Program-made: the position numbers and the translations under genes | Notes under the pieces: model-generated | Seen by the model: only the letters and a program-made list of their open reading frames with translations | Database searches by the model: none | Told to the model about the DNA's origin: nothing | Source: Sinohyriopsis cumingii | Taxonomy: Eukaryota; Mollusca; Bivalvia; Unionida; Unionidae | Reading direction: 5' to 3' | Length of the DNA: 64,000 nt | Assembly (NCBI GenBank): GCA_028554795.2 | Contig: CM068832.1 | Span: forward strand, 85,832,511 to 85,896,510 | Part shown: in pieces, positions 1 through 11,700 of the stretch | How positions within the stretch are numbered: position 1 is the stretch's first letter | Layout: the number at the start of each line of letters is the position of its first letter

Positions 1-79
1 TAACTGAACATCGTTTCTTGTTTTATTCCCCATTCATTCCATAATGCACAATCATTTTTATAGAAGTGTGCTATAAATC

Positions 80-1930
80 CTCCATGGTTAATTTAGAAAA
101 TCATAGAAGATCATAAATGAGTAAACTGCGGTGATTCACCATCAATATAACTTACAATTTTATCTAATTTAGTTCCATTTGACATACAAATTGTTTCTCG
201 ATTAATAATATATTTCTTTTCGTTGTATCTGCAATTATGAAATCTAACTCAGCATCATCTGTAATTAAGATTTACAATGTCATTTACGATCATACGAATC
301 TACCTGCGTACATTATCCAATTATTTGTCTACCAAGATCTTTTGCTTGTTTGTTTTCAAAATCACTAAAATCAGATTTTCCTCATCAGAATATTTCCTTT
401 GCTGTGGTAACCGAATTTGTTTCTGTGAACTATATGATATAATTACTTCACTTACTGTTAACAAAAATAATATTTTTACATCAAGCATATATGGTTATAA
501 AACTATTGGTGCCCACATTTTGTCTGAAAGTGTTTGCCAAACCAGAAATATCAAATCGGATGAAGATTTTCGACAATTTTAAATGACTCAATACAAGCGA
601 ATCCAGTGAGGCAAAAATCTGGTAATGGTCCAATTATTGCACCTTTGGTCACTTCGTGTGTTGGATGTCCAAATATATTTAAATATTTAGAACATTATCC
701 CGTTCCGAGAAAACTTCCAGGATAACATGCAACCAGATGAACTGACATGACATTATTATAATAGAATCTATATTCAACACAACTGCGCTGAACATCTTTA
801 AGAAATTCCAGTCGTATTGGTTTATATTAATTTTCCTTCTGGGCAAAATAATGAAAATCGTTGCGCAAGATTTTTTATTTCTTCGTGGAGACATTATGTA
901 TGATAAATATCTCCATTAGGTCTTACAAATTGATCATAATTTCCATCATCGGAATTTTGAAACTGCCATACAGATACAGGATTGATCTTGCTAATATTTC
1001 CGATATAATGAAACATATCACCGTCATAGGATTTAACAGTCTGGTTATGTGGAAACATTGTAACCGCATACGTCCACGCATGCGCTTTATCATCAATAAT
1101 ATTTATCAGAGCTGCATTATTATTATATTTCGATTATACAAAATCTCTCCGATGAATGTCTTCGTCGTTATTGGAAATCAACGTTTCTTTTCCAGTTCAG
1201 TAACTTCTTTAATGGACGATAAGGTATCTTTATCTGTTTCTGACCACTTATCTATTTTTTTTACTTTTTAAATCTCATAAAACGTTTCCGGGTATTGCGT
1301 TTGAAAATGTTGCTTCATTCTTTCTGCAACACAATTTTTCTTTCCTTGATTTGTGCTTGACAAGGTCAGTGAAGAAAATTTAAACGGCATACGCTCATTA
1401 ACGCTAGGTTTATTATTTAGTGGATATATTGAGTAAATAACTAAAGTTGCATGATACTCTTGTTCATAACGCGGTTCATCAATTCTGTAAATTTTTCTGA
1501 CATGGAATTTGTTTCTATTGTAACAATTTGTCCTCCATTTTGAATAAGAATGGGAAGCGCCTGTGGCGGATCATCCAAATAATTTCTAGTAACTTTTCAT
1601 CATATTTCACTCTGAAAGATACGTAAAATCGTCTAGATAAATAAACATCATCGCTTATCGTTGATCTTTCATTGCAGCATCAACAACATTTTTGTTGCTG
1701 ATAAGTTTAAATGTTGTCCACACATAAGTTGTGCCATCTTTGCGAAATTGTTCTTTGGCATGACGAATAATTTAAATTAGATTATTATTTGCTTGATCAG
1801 CTAGAGCTTGTCTTCGTGAGTCATGAGTTATTTTATCAAAATCAAATTTGTAAGAGAGATCCTTTCAGGTTCGAATAAAAATTCGATCATGTGGTATTTA
1901 AACAATTGGATGTTTAATTAATACTTTATG
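80..1930 (-). pseudogene. PolB-type DNA polymerase remnant (copy A)
   Basis: Minus-strand remnant homologous to the polymerase part of the polymerase-helicase gene in copy B. It would have copied the element's DNA in the nucleus. There is no long frame: pieces such as minus 679-894 are separated by many stops and shifts. Shared blocks include the region near 117-130, which on the minus strand reads like the 'SPQFTHLRS' segment of copy B, and the 490-580 block, which is very similar at the DNA level. The short plus-strand frames here (277-582 and 861-1,271) are antisense shadows. The helicase half expected beyond position 80 lies outside the window. Function is transferred from copy B, so this is homology plus inference; the gene is certainly dead. 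Confidence 0.65.
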
Positions 1931-1938
1931 TTATTATA

Positions 1939-2217
1939 TTGTCCGAGAAAACAAAGAAATGTAGTTGGTTGTTAATTGGTTCGACAGACCTTTGTGATCG
2001 TAACTGTATAAATAAATATTGTGCACCTAAAGCACAATATATACAACGCGGAACTATAGGACCAATTGCATCCGTAAATTGTAAATGTGGCGTGCGAGGT
2101 AAAACACAGTTATCTTTTAATTGTGGAGGTAAAAACGATCGAGAACTAAAGCGACATAACAAAACAAAACATAACATTGATATGAAAATATTATATGAAC
2201 AAATTTCCAAAATATAA
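1939..2217 (+). CDS. Small zinc-ribbon-like protein of the Polinton-like element (copy A)
   Basis: Open frame of 92 codons with no ATG at its front (it opens at TTG), so the true start is unknown or lost. It is rich in ordered cysteines: 'GSTDLCDRNCINKYC' near residues 14-28, then 'NCKCGVRGKTQLSFNCGG' near residues 47-64. This looks like a treble-clef or zinc-ribbon pair, followed by a basic tail. The same gene recurs in copy B (62,775-63,019) with the pattern '[15 protein letters not shown]' and a GVRGETQL block, again between the polymerase and the HNH-like ORF. Shared cysteines at different overall sequence suggest selection while the element was active. I do not recognise the family. A DNA- or RNA-binding role is plausible but only inferred. 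Confidence 0.55.
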   Translation: MSEKTKKCSWLLIGSTDLCDRNCINKYCAPKAQYIQRGTIGPIASVNCKCGVRGKTQLSFNCGGKNDRELKRHNKTKHNIDMKILYEQISKI

Positions 2218-2589
2218 ATAGTAATTATCTCAAATCCACACAGGAAATAAAAGCATCAAAATGAATAAATAACTGTTCCATCATGCATATTTCATGACTG
2301 ATTTTTTTAACCACACATATTATAATATTATATCAAATTGTGGTAAATCACCAATAATGATAGATGTTTCAGAATAAATAAATAACTGTTGTAAAACACC
2401 CGTACAAAATGCTTAATATAGTTCACGACTGCATTTTCACTACAAATATCTATAATCTATAATATGTGGGTATTTCCCCACACACGATAGATACTTCAGA
2501 ATACATCTATAACTGTTTTATCACGATATTTTAACCCCGAAAACTTGCGTGATTGTTCTTGATTAAAAAATTTGAACACGTAACTTATC

Positions 2590-3600
2590 ATGATAATGGA
2601 AAAAGAAATTGAAAACACCCGATAATTAAGGAATACGAAGTATCTCGTAAGGAGATAATCAGGAATTGCAGAAAAACGACATATTGGTAATATTATTAAT
2701 ACTGGTTATCTTATATTCAAGATTAAAAACAAAGCGTACCTTTTTCATAGATTTATTTATGAATGTTTTAATGAACTAATTGAGAAAAGTCTTGTAATTG
2801 ATCGTATTAATTCACATTCACGAGATAATACTCTATCAATGTGACGCTGTCGTTCAGATCAAAAAGGTAAAAAATTCAGAACTAGTAAATTAAAAAAATA
2901 ACAGACCAGTAATTGTAGTCGTTAAAATTAATGAAATTAAATTTCAATCAATATACGCAGCTGCTTAATACTTTGATATTAAACAACGCTTGGTAAAATA
3001 ACTTGCCGACGGCAGATCTTATCTAGCATTTTGGAAAATATATAATCAGTGGACATCGTGTTATTTTGTTTAAGTAGGACGTCATAATAAGCCATTTAAC
3101 AGTGGAATATTATATATGAATCAAGAAGATGTTAACGCTACCATTAGGTAAGTTAAAAAAAATTAAGATCTGCAGGAGTATTAATATTGACACCAAATAA
3201 CAAAACTGATAAAAGTCCATATGAGATACTCGATCCTGAATATATTAAATATGAATTTAATTCAGTATAAATATCACGATCATGTAATAGACGTTCATTA
3301 TTAAATGCATATCGTATTATTAAAATACTCGAAGGTGCGGGGAACAAATGATTACATTATATTCCAATAAAAGAATTTTCAAAATTCGCTCCCGTTGCTC
3401 ATTTGATTTAAAATGTTAAAGATATATTTTCTAGGGAATACGATGTTTAGACAATTATTAGTTCTCATACAACTATGTTAAAAAGTATCATAGAAAATGA
3501 AACTAATTCTAACTTACCAGAGAAAATTAATAATATTTGATTCGTAGATTCTGAACAAAATAAAGATAATTCTTCCTTGACAGAAAATCAATAACATTCT
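2590..3600 (+). pseudogene. HNH-endonuclease-like remnant and downstream broken frame (copy A)
   Basis: Near 2,617-2,695 the plus strand reads 'HPIIKEYEVSRKEIIRNC', the start expected of NUMOD/HNH-type homing-endonuclease-like proteins. About 2,791-2,835 gives 'VIDRINSHSRDNT', which resembles the HNH core but has Arg where the family usually has His. Copy B starts the same way at 63,088. Further pieces such as 'KTDKSPYEILDPEYIKYEF' (near 3,200-3,260) and 'SIIENETNSNLPEKI' (near 3,490-3,530) look coding but carry stops, and I cannot assign them. The reading is a decayed ORF with at least one frameshift. HNH family is a tentative call. Confidence 0.4.
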
Positions 3601-3639
3601 CATACTGAATATTCTTGCCAAAGACGGATTTTATTCCTT

Positions 3640-4085
3640 TTCTTAACATTTATGACAGATTCTCTTTTGAGATATTTATTTAGAGTGCAGATTTCTTATG
3701 TGTTTAAATTCCATTTTCCACAATATCTTTATCTAACTTATGAATTATTGCGCATATTTCTTTACATACATTTATTTATTTTTTAAATTTCATTTTCCAC
3801 AAACTTAATATCGTAATCTAACTCTTGAATTTTGGCACAGATTTCATTATATAAATCTGATTTTTTCTTTCAATTTGATTTTCTTTCAAATTAATTGTTT
3901 CGTCCAGTTTTTGATTTTTTTTAGTAGCTAGATCTATACCTTTAGTTACTCCAGCTCTGCCGGCGGGTAATTATGTATTTTATGTGATTTTTTTTCAAGA
4001 TTTTATACAGACGATTTAAATCAATATGAAATGTTTAGCAATATTTCGTTGTAATTCACATCCACGCAGACACTATTTTTCTTCT
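3640..4085 (-). pseudogene. Possible coiled-coil protein remnant (copy A)
   Basis: On the minus strand two similar stretches read roughly 'NEICAKIQELDYDIKFVENE' (near 3,790-3,860) and 'KEICAIIHKLDKDI' (near 3,720-3,770). They are charged, heptad-like and about 90 bp apart, suggesting an internally repeated coiled coil. The frame is broken by stops. I do not recognise the family; its place in a Polinton-like element would allow a structural or replication protein, but that is speculation. Confidence 0.25.
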
Positions 4086-4129
4086 TCATCTCTTGGAGAT
4101 AAAGATGTAGGAGACCGTGGCATATATTT

Positions 4130-4450
4130 TAGTTAAAGTAAATGGAAAAGTAAAAAAGGAAAGTATAAGTGGGAAAAAGTAAAAGTAAAACAATAAAAAC
4201 GCAGTATTTATAATAAATAATATGGAATTATAAAGTGTGGAAAAGTAAATATGGAAAAGTAAAAGTTAACAAAAAGAGTATTTCCAATTATAAATATGGA
4301 ATAGTAAAAGTGGAACAGTAAAAGTGGAAAAAAAATGTAGGAAAGAAATATAGTATTATACATAACTGAAATCTCTATGATTGGTAAACATGGAACGGTA
4401 AAAGTGGAAAAGTAAACATGGAACGGTACATATGACAAATGTAGCACATT
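4130..4450. repeat. Degenerate 12-bp minisatellite (AAAAGTGGAAAA-type)
   Basis: Many near copies of 'ggaaaagtaaaagtggaaa' and 'aaacatggaacggtaaaagt' stand in loose tandem, with spacers near 4,195-4,235 and 4,350-4,380. Strong strand asymmetry (purine-rich plus strand) creates an artefactual minus-strand open frame of F/Y/H/L residues. It lies inside copy A between two broken ORFs. Confidence 0.75.
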
Positions 4451-4589
4451 TTATAAACGTACATATGTTACCTTTTCACGTATAATATATATCTAAAACT
4501 ACAAAACGCAAATCATGTAAATGTCCACGCTGGTCTGTCAGTTTAAAATTCATTCATGATAATAATGGATTATGACATCGCAGATAAAC

Positions 4590-5640
4590 CGGCTTAACAG
4601 GTTATGGGACGATCAAATAAATATTCAGGAGGTGCGTGAGGCGTAAATTTATAAAAAAATATATCCTTGTTGATCCTGACTGATTGACTGCGATCCTTGA
4701 TGTTATATTTACGATTCCTGGTGAAATGTGACAACCTCCATCGTATGGATTATTGTTGTACCTTAAGGTATCTGCTGGTAGGTTCATTTGTTCCATGCCA
4801 CAGCAATTTTGGGAAGGTTTCGATCGATATGATCGTTAACTGATTTCTTCGGTTTATCGGCGTTCAATTCAGGAAATTTAGGTGTCGGTAAATCTGCTTC
4901 TGATAGAGGATTTGTTGCAGTCGAATATTTATTAAGAAATATTTGTTTATATGTAAGTGCCATCCGAATATTTACCTTTTGGCTCGATTACCATCCGCAT
5001 AATACTCTGATGAACTATTTCAAGATCTGATGTAACCTATTTCAAGGGTTCTATTTGTTTAATAATTTCCTCTTTTGTTTTTGTAAACGTCACGTTAAAA
5101 CCATGTTCGGTGAATGATTGACTCAATTGTTCACGACATCGTTTGTGCTTACGATTAGTATCATCAAAAGTAAGCTTGATGTCTCTAGTAATATATGGTC
5201 TTTTAGTTGTTCCATACACCAACCATATATCATTGAATTAGGTTTCTAATTCACCACTGTCTGGTTTACTTTCTAACACTTTCCATTAATGATTATTCTT
5301 ATAATTTGGATTATTTTCCCAATACGAATGTCTATCTGAAATACACTTGGATCGTTTCGGTTGAGGTATTGCTGTATGTGTTGGCGGCGGAACCTCAGGC
5401 CATCCTAATACAGCTCTGATTGATGATTGGTATATATCTACAGCATAATTTTGTGAGATTTTTATATCGCCACTGATAATGTTGGTTCATGAACCGTACT
5501 AGCAATTTTATATTTAGTTCTGCGCTGGAATTCATAACTGTTTGAGCTTGCTGTTATCATAGCTAATTTTAATGGAGTTGTATTAGTGACAATCTGTTTC
5601 AGTAATTCATTTGACAATGACATTATTATATTTTATTAGT
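4590..5640 (-). pseudogene. Unidentified Polinton-copy ORF, broken (copy A)
   Basis: Reading the minus strand from about 5,640, a start 'MSLSNELLKQIVTNTTPLK' is followed by pieces in changing frames: 'VDIYQSSIRAVLGWPEVPPP' (near 5,440-5,380), 'CISDRHSYWENNPNYKNNHW' (near 5,345-5,290), the open 5,222-5,037 segment containing 'TTKRPYITRDIKLTFDDTN', and the 4,796-4,602 segment starting 'MEQMNLPADTLRYNNNPYDG'. The run of about 1 kb with coding-like composition suggests one or two ancestral genes broken by shifts and stops. Position suggests a capsid or other structural gene. I do not recognise the family. Confidence 0.4.
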
Positions 5641-5644
5641 ATTA

Positions 5645-5990
5645 TTACCTTTTAAATCGGACTTAGATTCTGATGCAGTTATTATCTCGTTGTAAATCCT
5701 AATATTTTCTCTAAATTCACAAGCTGATATTATTTCACCACTACGGCTTGATGATATCAACGAAGATTATTTGGAGTTTGCTTGCGTCACTGTGTGTAAT
5801 TTTATTGAATATTCATGTATTTTTTTATTTGTACACGTACATAATGTTTTGCGAAGATGTTAAAAAATCCAGCAATTGTTGATGCAGCTGAAACAAAAAT
5901 TGTTATAATTACTGTTATAATAGCAGACGCAGAATACAGAATTTTATCATCAACAATGATACGTATGTGAGAATTTTATTTTATCTTTTA
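5645..5990 (-). pseudogene. Small membrane-protein-like ORF remnant (copy A)
   Basis: Minus-strand pieces read 'ILYSASAIITVIITIFVSAA' (near 5,940-5,880, a clear hydrophobic membrane-span candidate) followed by 'FFNIFAKHYVRVQIKKYM'. After a frame change comes 'ISACEFRENIRIYNEIITAS' (near 5,740-5,670). This looks like a short protein with an N-terminal membrane segment and a charged helical tail. The family is not recognised. It is the last coding-like stretch of copy A. Confidence 0.35.
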
Positions 5991-5999
5991 TGTATATTC

Positions 6000-6135
6000 T
6001 CCAAGAATATTAGATTGGTCTGCCATTCACATGCTTGATTATATCTAAAACTGTGTTGGAGGTCAGAGCTCCATAGCATTGCTCTATGCGTGAAGAATAA
6101 TAATTGACCTGCTTACCTCATCCATCCTTATTTGG
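6000..6135. other. Junction between element copy A and SAMHD1 intron
   Basis: No gene or clear terminal inverted repeat was seen. A short imperfect palindrome ('ccatagcattgctctatg', near 6,070-6,090) is present. The right end of copy A probably lies here. Confidence 0.3.
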
Positions 6136-6740
6136 TGCTAATGGCAGGACATATTTAGTCTAAACAATGTAATCAGGACAAAAGATTTTTGAGTTTAAGT
6201 AAAAACATGACACTATTCTATCATTCAGTGAAAAAGAACAATCTCTTTAAATAATTATGGCTTTTCTAAAGCATAGATTTTAATATAAATCAACAGAGTA
6301 ATATTAAGTTAATTAACCGAGTTAGTTGATAATATCCCATTAAATAATTCTGGCTCTTCTATAACATAGATGCTAATGGCAGGACATATTTAGTCTAAAC
6401 AATGTAATCAGGACAAAAGATTTTTGAGTTTAAGTAAAAACATGACACTATTCTATCATTCAGTGAAAAAGAACAATCTCTTTAAATAATTATGGCTTTT
6501 CTAAAGCATAGATTTTAATATAAATCAACAGAGTAATATTAAGTTAATTAACCGAGTTAGTTGATAATATCCCATTAAATAATTCTGGCTCTTCTATAAC
6601 ATAGATTTTAATAGAAATTAGCAGATTTATATCATGTTAATCTACCGAGTTAGTTGATAATATCCCATTAAATAATTCTGGTTCCTCTGTAACATAGATT
6701 TTAATAGAAATCAATAGATTAATATTACGTTAATCTACCA
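6136..6740. repeat. 235-bp tandem duplication plus about 95-bp sub-repeats
   Basis: A 235-bp unit at 6,136-6,370 is followed directly by a second copy at 6,371-6,605 that looks identical by eye. The unit itself holds roughly 95-bp sub-repeats built around 'ccgagttagttgataatatc' and 'aaataattctggctcttct'; further diverged copies of the sub-repeat continue to about 6,740. The array ends some 45 bp before the splice acceptor of the first visible SAMHD1 exon. Confidence 0.9.
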
Positions 6741-6786
6741 AAGTTAGCTGATAATGTTGATAAAAAACGGTTATTGTTTTGTGCAG

Positions 6787-6947
6787 ACAGTGCAAGATCC
6801 TGTGCATGGCGTCATTCACCTTGATCACTTGGCAGTGAAGATCATCGACACGAAATACTTCCAGCGACTGAGGAATATCAAGCAACAAGGGTTCACAGAT
6901 TATGTATATCCAGGAGCCACACATACACGTTTCGCGCATTCTATAGG
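6787..6947 (+). CDS. SAMHD1: SAMHD1 exon 1 of window: start of HD domain
   Basis: Acceptor 'ttgttttgtgcag|ACAGTG', donor 'ATAGG|GTGAGT'; enters in phase 0 and leaves two bases. The exon encodes 'VQDPVHGVIHLDHLAVKIID', then 'TKYFQRLRNIKQQGF' and 'YPGATHTRFAHSIG'. It matches human residues about 116-169. D137, Q142 and R145 of the allosteric guanine site and catalytic-metal ligand H167 (in RFAHS) are conserved. The ATG at 6,754 lies upstream of the acceptor and in intron, so it is not taken as the start. Confidence 0.95.
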
Positions 6948-7415
6948 GTGAGTAGTATGACCAATATAAATAAATGCTCTCTTGATGTAGTAATTTTTTA
7001 ATCAATTACAGATGAATAAATCGGTTTTAAATACATAACGCGTTTGTTTAAATACACAATTAATGTACAATCTGAATTTATACATTCATGTGTGTTTGCT
7101 TATATTCGGTGAAGATTATAGTGACAATCATGCTTACTGAAAGTGAATTTTATAGCTCTCTAATTATTTATAAAATGTAATCAAGAAACACTTTCTCTAA
7201 CTAACATGTTTTATCCCGCTGCTCCTTTGACACATCGTTTCGAACCGATAAACAATGACATCAATATAGAAAACAAAAGACATTGCAATAAACGAAATAA
7301 TCGTTCCAGAGTAAATCAGTCAATATATGATGTTCTATTCAATGTCAGAAGATACTAATACATCTGATAACTATCAATACTTGCTTCATCAGATATGAAA
7401 ATAGATCACATGTAC

Positions 7416-7553
7416 CTATCTATCTATCTATCTACCTATCTATCTATTTATTTATCTATCAATCTATATATCTATCTATTATATATCTATCTATCTATCT
7501 GTCTGTCAGTCTGTGTGTCGGTCTGTCTCTCTGTATGTCTATCTATCTATCTA

Positions 7554-7645
<92 letters not shown>
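7416..7645. repeat. Compound (CTAT)n-(CT)n-(AT)n microsatellite
   Basis: Three simple arrays in a row: tetranucleotide CTAT with GTCTGT variants, then about 24 CT units, then about 20 AT units. The 83-codon frame across it is low-complexity artefact. Confidence 0.95.
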
Positions 7646-7646
<1 letters not shown>

Positions 7647-8560
7647 CTGAAGCTATGGATATACCACAGAAATCAAAATAAAATTATGAACTATAGTTAT
7701 AATATATACCGTTCGATAAGGGTTTCTTTGACATATGGAAAATGTCATTACCGACTGAAAGTCACTAATCGCGTTTTTTATGTCGTCATTTTGCCAGAAG
7801 TAGATAATACCGTATGTATAGTCGCACCGTATGCTAGGCGTTCATGCAGCTCAGTACTACAATCATCAGAAAGACATGTGATGGATGCCGAAGACTAGTT
7901 GCCAAAGGCATGGTATCATAGAAGAAAGGATGTCGATCTGGACAATGGAAGCAACTTTATAGATTCAACAAGTGTTTTGTCTTGCATCTGAAGCCCATTA
8001 ATAAATCTTGCATACTAAAATCGGTGAAAGAGACCTGAAAAGTGAAATGCAGTTTTACACTAATAACCACTCTAAATCACAACAGGCATAACATCATATA
8101 AACGAATCTGAAATTTTGGGATTACCTAAAGATGTTCTAAACGGTATCGCAATCACTGAAGTTGTTGACTTAAGACTAATATTTGCAAAGACATGCAAAA
8201 TAGGGAAACACTTCGTAGGTTAAATTGTCATAGGAAGATATAGGAAATATTGAATAGATGAAGACACAATTATTAAGACATAATTACCAACGCGATGTGC
8301 AAAGTGACATAATCTACCGATGACAATTTTTATTTGTGTTTGTTGATAACGTAACAAAAATACCTAATAGACATTGTAATTAACGAAGGAAATGCTCTGC
8401 TATGATAAAAAGTATTTTGTAACGAATGGGCAACTCGTCTGTCCATTTAGTGTTTTTTTTTTTTTCATTTCTAGGTATCTACCCAAATAATCACAAAACA
8501 AATGTATATTTTCTCTGAGATCTTTTAGAAAGGAGTTTTATTGTGGAAACATCATATGCA

Positions 8561-8730
<170 letters not shown>

Positions 8731-11700
8731 TAACTAATGGTGCCTTTAATCTGTTGCATCATAATATCAACTTGAAATTATCAAAATAAACAACTATTGG
8801 CACGCATTTATTGTTTTTGTTTCTACTTCTGATTTTAAAACCCTGATCTTAATCACTTCTTACGCTACGTTTGGATAATGCAAAACTTATAACAGTGCTC
8901 TAGGTTGATATACCGTTGATTCAGCCCCGTATTGTTTTGCCTTATGAAATTAAATCTAATTTTCAAATTGATCTTGAGATTTTAGCATCGAAGTCATTGA
9001 TCAAAAGTAATCGAATTGGACTTGATCCATTTTCCAGTCCGTATCATTGTTGCCATCATCCATCATTTTTTGGAAGTGAATGCTGAATTCGAAATCTTAA
9101 GTAAAAGGATATAATGAGAATGATGTAGTAATATTTGGATGACACGTTATATTACAACTGTCTTCAGAACACCACAAACTGAACATATTCGGTACAAGTA
9201 TTGTGTGCATGCATGATTTTAGATATAACATATTGGTTGTCAAGTTTCTTTTTTTTACTGGTGTAGAATAGTTTATCATTTTCATTATCAATTCTACGAA
9301 ATAATGTCACCGGTAAAACAAGTCAAATATGCAAAATCTACAATACTTTAAAATACAAACAAATGGAATCTTCTGTTGATGGGATACAAACACATTTTAG
9401 GATTGATTTTGCGATAGTTCGCTGTCTAGTAAATATAGCTGAAACAAATGTAATAACGTTCAAATATGAATATTTTGCACATATAAATACAATATTGGTA
9501 TGTGAATATTCATTTGTTTGCCCAAAGAGTTTGGCAGTATATTGTAAACGAAGCTGACAATTTGCGGTAGAAGCATAACTGAGTTAATTTATAAGAGATG
9601 AGGTTTCAGCCTTTTAAACCACTTTAAAATAAGACTAATACTATGACAATCTACTTTAACATATTAATCTTAAGAATCTAAAATGTATTTGGTCATTAAC
9701 TTCGTAGACGTATTATTTAATGTTTTAACGAGCAAATTATGTTTAATGGCTTCAATACTATCTTTCGTTGGGACCAGTTGTCTCTTTAACTGTATTAATG
9801 TTTGCTGTGGCCATCAATAAATGGGACAGTCATTGTTTTAATCTTGTAAAAGTTCATGCTACTTTGGTTGTCTTTTAGTTCATCCGAAAGGTTGCAATAC
9901 CCGTCAGCTTTTTCGTCTTTGCAATAAGATGGATTGAGTGTCATTTATTTTATCAGGTGAATTGGTAGAAACTGTGAGAGATCTCTCTCTGCTTTGAAAC
10001 GTCTGCGCTGTTGTTTTTCATTAAACTTGCTTACCATATACTGAATACAGAATTTTTCAGTGACATGTCATAGCCTAGGATATAAGTGATTGCGGACTGG
10101 ACTTGGCTAATTGCAAAGTTCAAAAAACGATGATTTGATATTAATATTTGTTTTGCTCCACATACGATTATTGGTACCTGAAAGAGTTAGCACAGCATGC
10201 TCGATTTTATATTTGGGACTTCAATATTAACATTTTGATAGAAATAATTGCAGTGCTATCCGACTACCAGCTTTGAAACTTGAAAGAAATGACAAATGAT
10301 TCCTATGCAGCTGTTTTCACTGAACCTGATCAGCGGATTAATTAAAGTTCTAAAAAGCGAGTCTCAAAAATAAGCCTAATACAACTGTTGAAACACATTT
10401 AATTGGTGTACTCGCCAGAGAATAATGTTCATTCATTATCACCTGTCAAAATATTATTAATAACAAGAACTCGTGAGCGCATCCGAAGTTTTGTTTTCTG
10501 CTTAGAAAAGTAGTCGAGGGTTTGCAGCTCACAGACCTCAGGAAAAGGAAGCATTAGATAAGTTCTTCAGGTTAAAAATAGTCTGCATCTCAAATGTATT
10601 CCTTTACACAATAATACATGGAATCACGTCATACCACTAGTATGAACTAGTATTATTTTTTTTCATCAAACTTGATAAACAAAATTGGATCCTAATATCA
10701 AATCCGCTTTAACAACATACATTCCAATGGATAAAATCCAAACAATCCACGAAAACCTATTCGGAATAAAACGAATACGTCTTCTGAACACAATATACAG
10801 ATCCTTACCCATAACACGATTAATCACCTCTTATAGGGTATTCAATATTGTCTAAGTTTCTCCGTCATACTCCATATTTTATTGGCAAAGAGTATACAGG
10901 ATCCAAAATCAGGCAGCGTTGATTATTGCAACAAAAATTGTGAACACAATTTTAGGAATGTATCAAGGAAAGTTCAAGTGTTGTCGCTTCCATGGAAAGC
11001 TACAGACCAAGGATATTGCCACAAAAACAGCTATGATTTGTTACAGAAATTATAGTGTACACATGCAGCATATTTGAAAGTGTAAATTAACAAAGTGTGC
11101 CTTCCACCCAAAAATTGTATCTAAAATACATGCATATTTTTCTACATTTACGCGGATGAGAACGAAATCCATTCGTATGTATGGAAACTGACAAGGAAGA
11201 TAGAGATATATAAAATTTAATTAAATCCGGCACATTGATTATTATACCATATGGTAATTATTCCTAACAAAAAAGTTTCCTCAGTACATTATTCTATGTT
11301 GTTTTACTCCACATTTAATACACATTGTAACTCTTATATATTATGCCTCTCGTTGTAGCTGATGAGAACATTTAGACAATTGGTTGCATTTACATAAATG
11401 CCTAATTCAAGCGAAAAAGAATAAACTGAATTAAAATGATACTTAATCAACACAATCAAAAAGATAAGTCCCACCAATTGAATTTAAAGATGACCCAAAG
11501 AAGAAGCAATGTCTTATATGTATTATCAAATTCACTTTACTTAAGCACTTTACTTAAAATATTTGTCAGTTATACGGTATAAATAAATTACAAGATAATA
11601 TGTTTTTATCTTGTTTAAAAATAAAGGACGTCGTTATATGTCTTTTCAATATGAACAAAGATGTCAGAGACATATAGTCTTCCTAGTTTCATGATGGACA

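Larger units (their letters stand above)
1..6000. mobile_element. Polinton/Maverick (adintovirus-like) element, decayed copy A
   Basis: About 6 kb of broken coding sequence, probably inside an upstream SAMHD1 intron and continuing left of the window. Its first 2.7 kb align by eye, in the same order and orientation, with copy B at 58,030-63,170. Anchors are position 117 with 58,084, the 'ggtgcccacatttt' block at 509 with 58,490, the 'accttaggtcttacaa'-type block near 915 with 58,975, and the zinc-ribbon ORF at 1,939 with 62,775. The order is PolB remnant (minus), zinc ribbon (plus), HNH-like (plus), then broken minus-strand ORFs up to about 5,990. No terminal inverted repeat was found. The class is inferred from copy B, which has the diagnostic RVE integrase and packaging ATPase. 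Right edge uncertain by about 150 bp. Confidence 0.75.

Noticed and set aside
861-1271. 136-codon plus-strand ORF
   Set aside because: Antisense shadow of the polymerase relic; the homologous frame in copy B is on the minus strand.
6754-6786. ATG at 6,754 as SAMHD1 start codon
   Set aside because: It precedes a clear polypyrimidine tract and CAG acceptor at 6,786, and the extra residues do not match the family.
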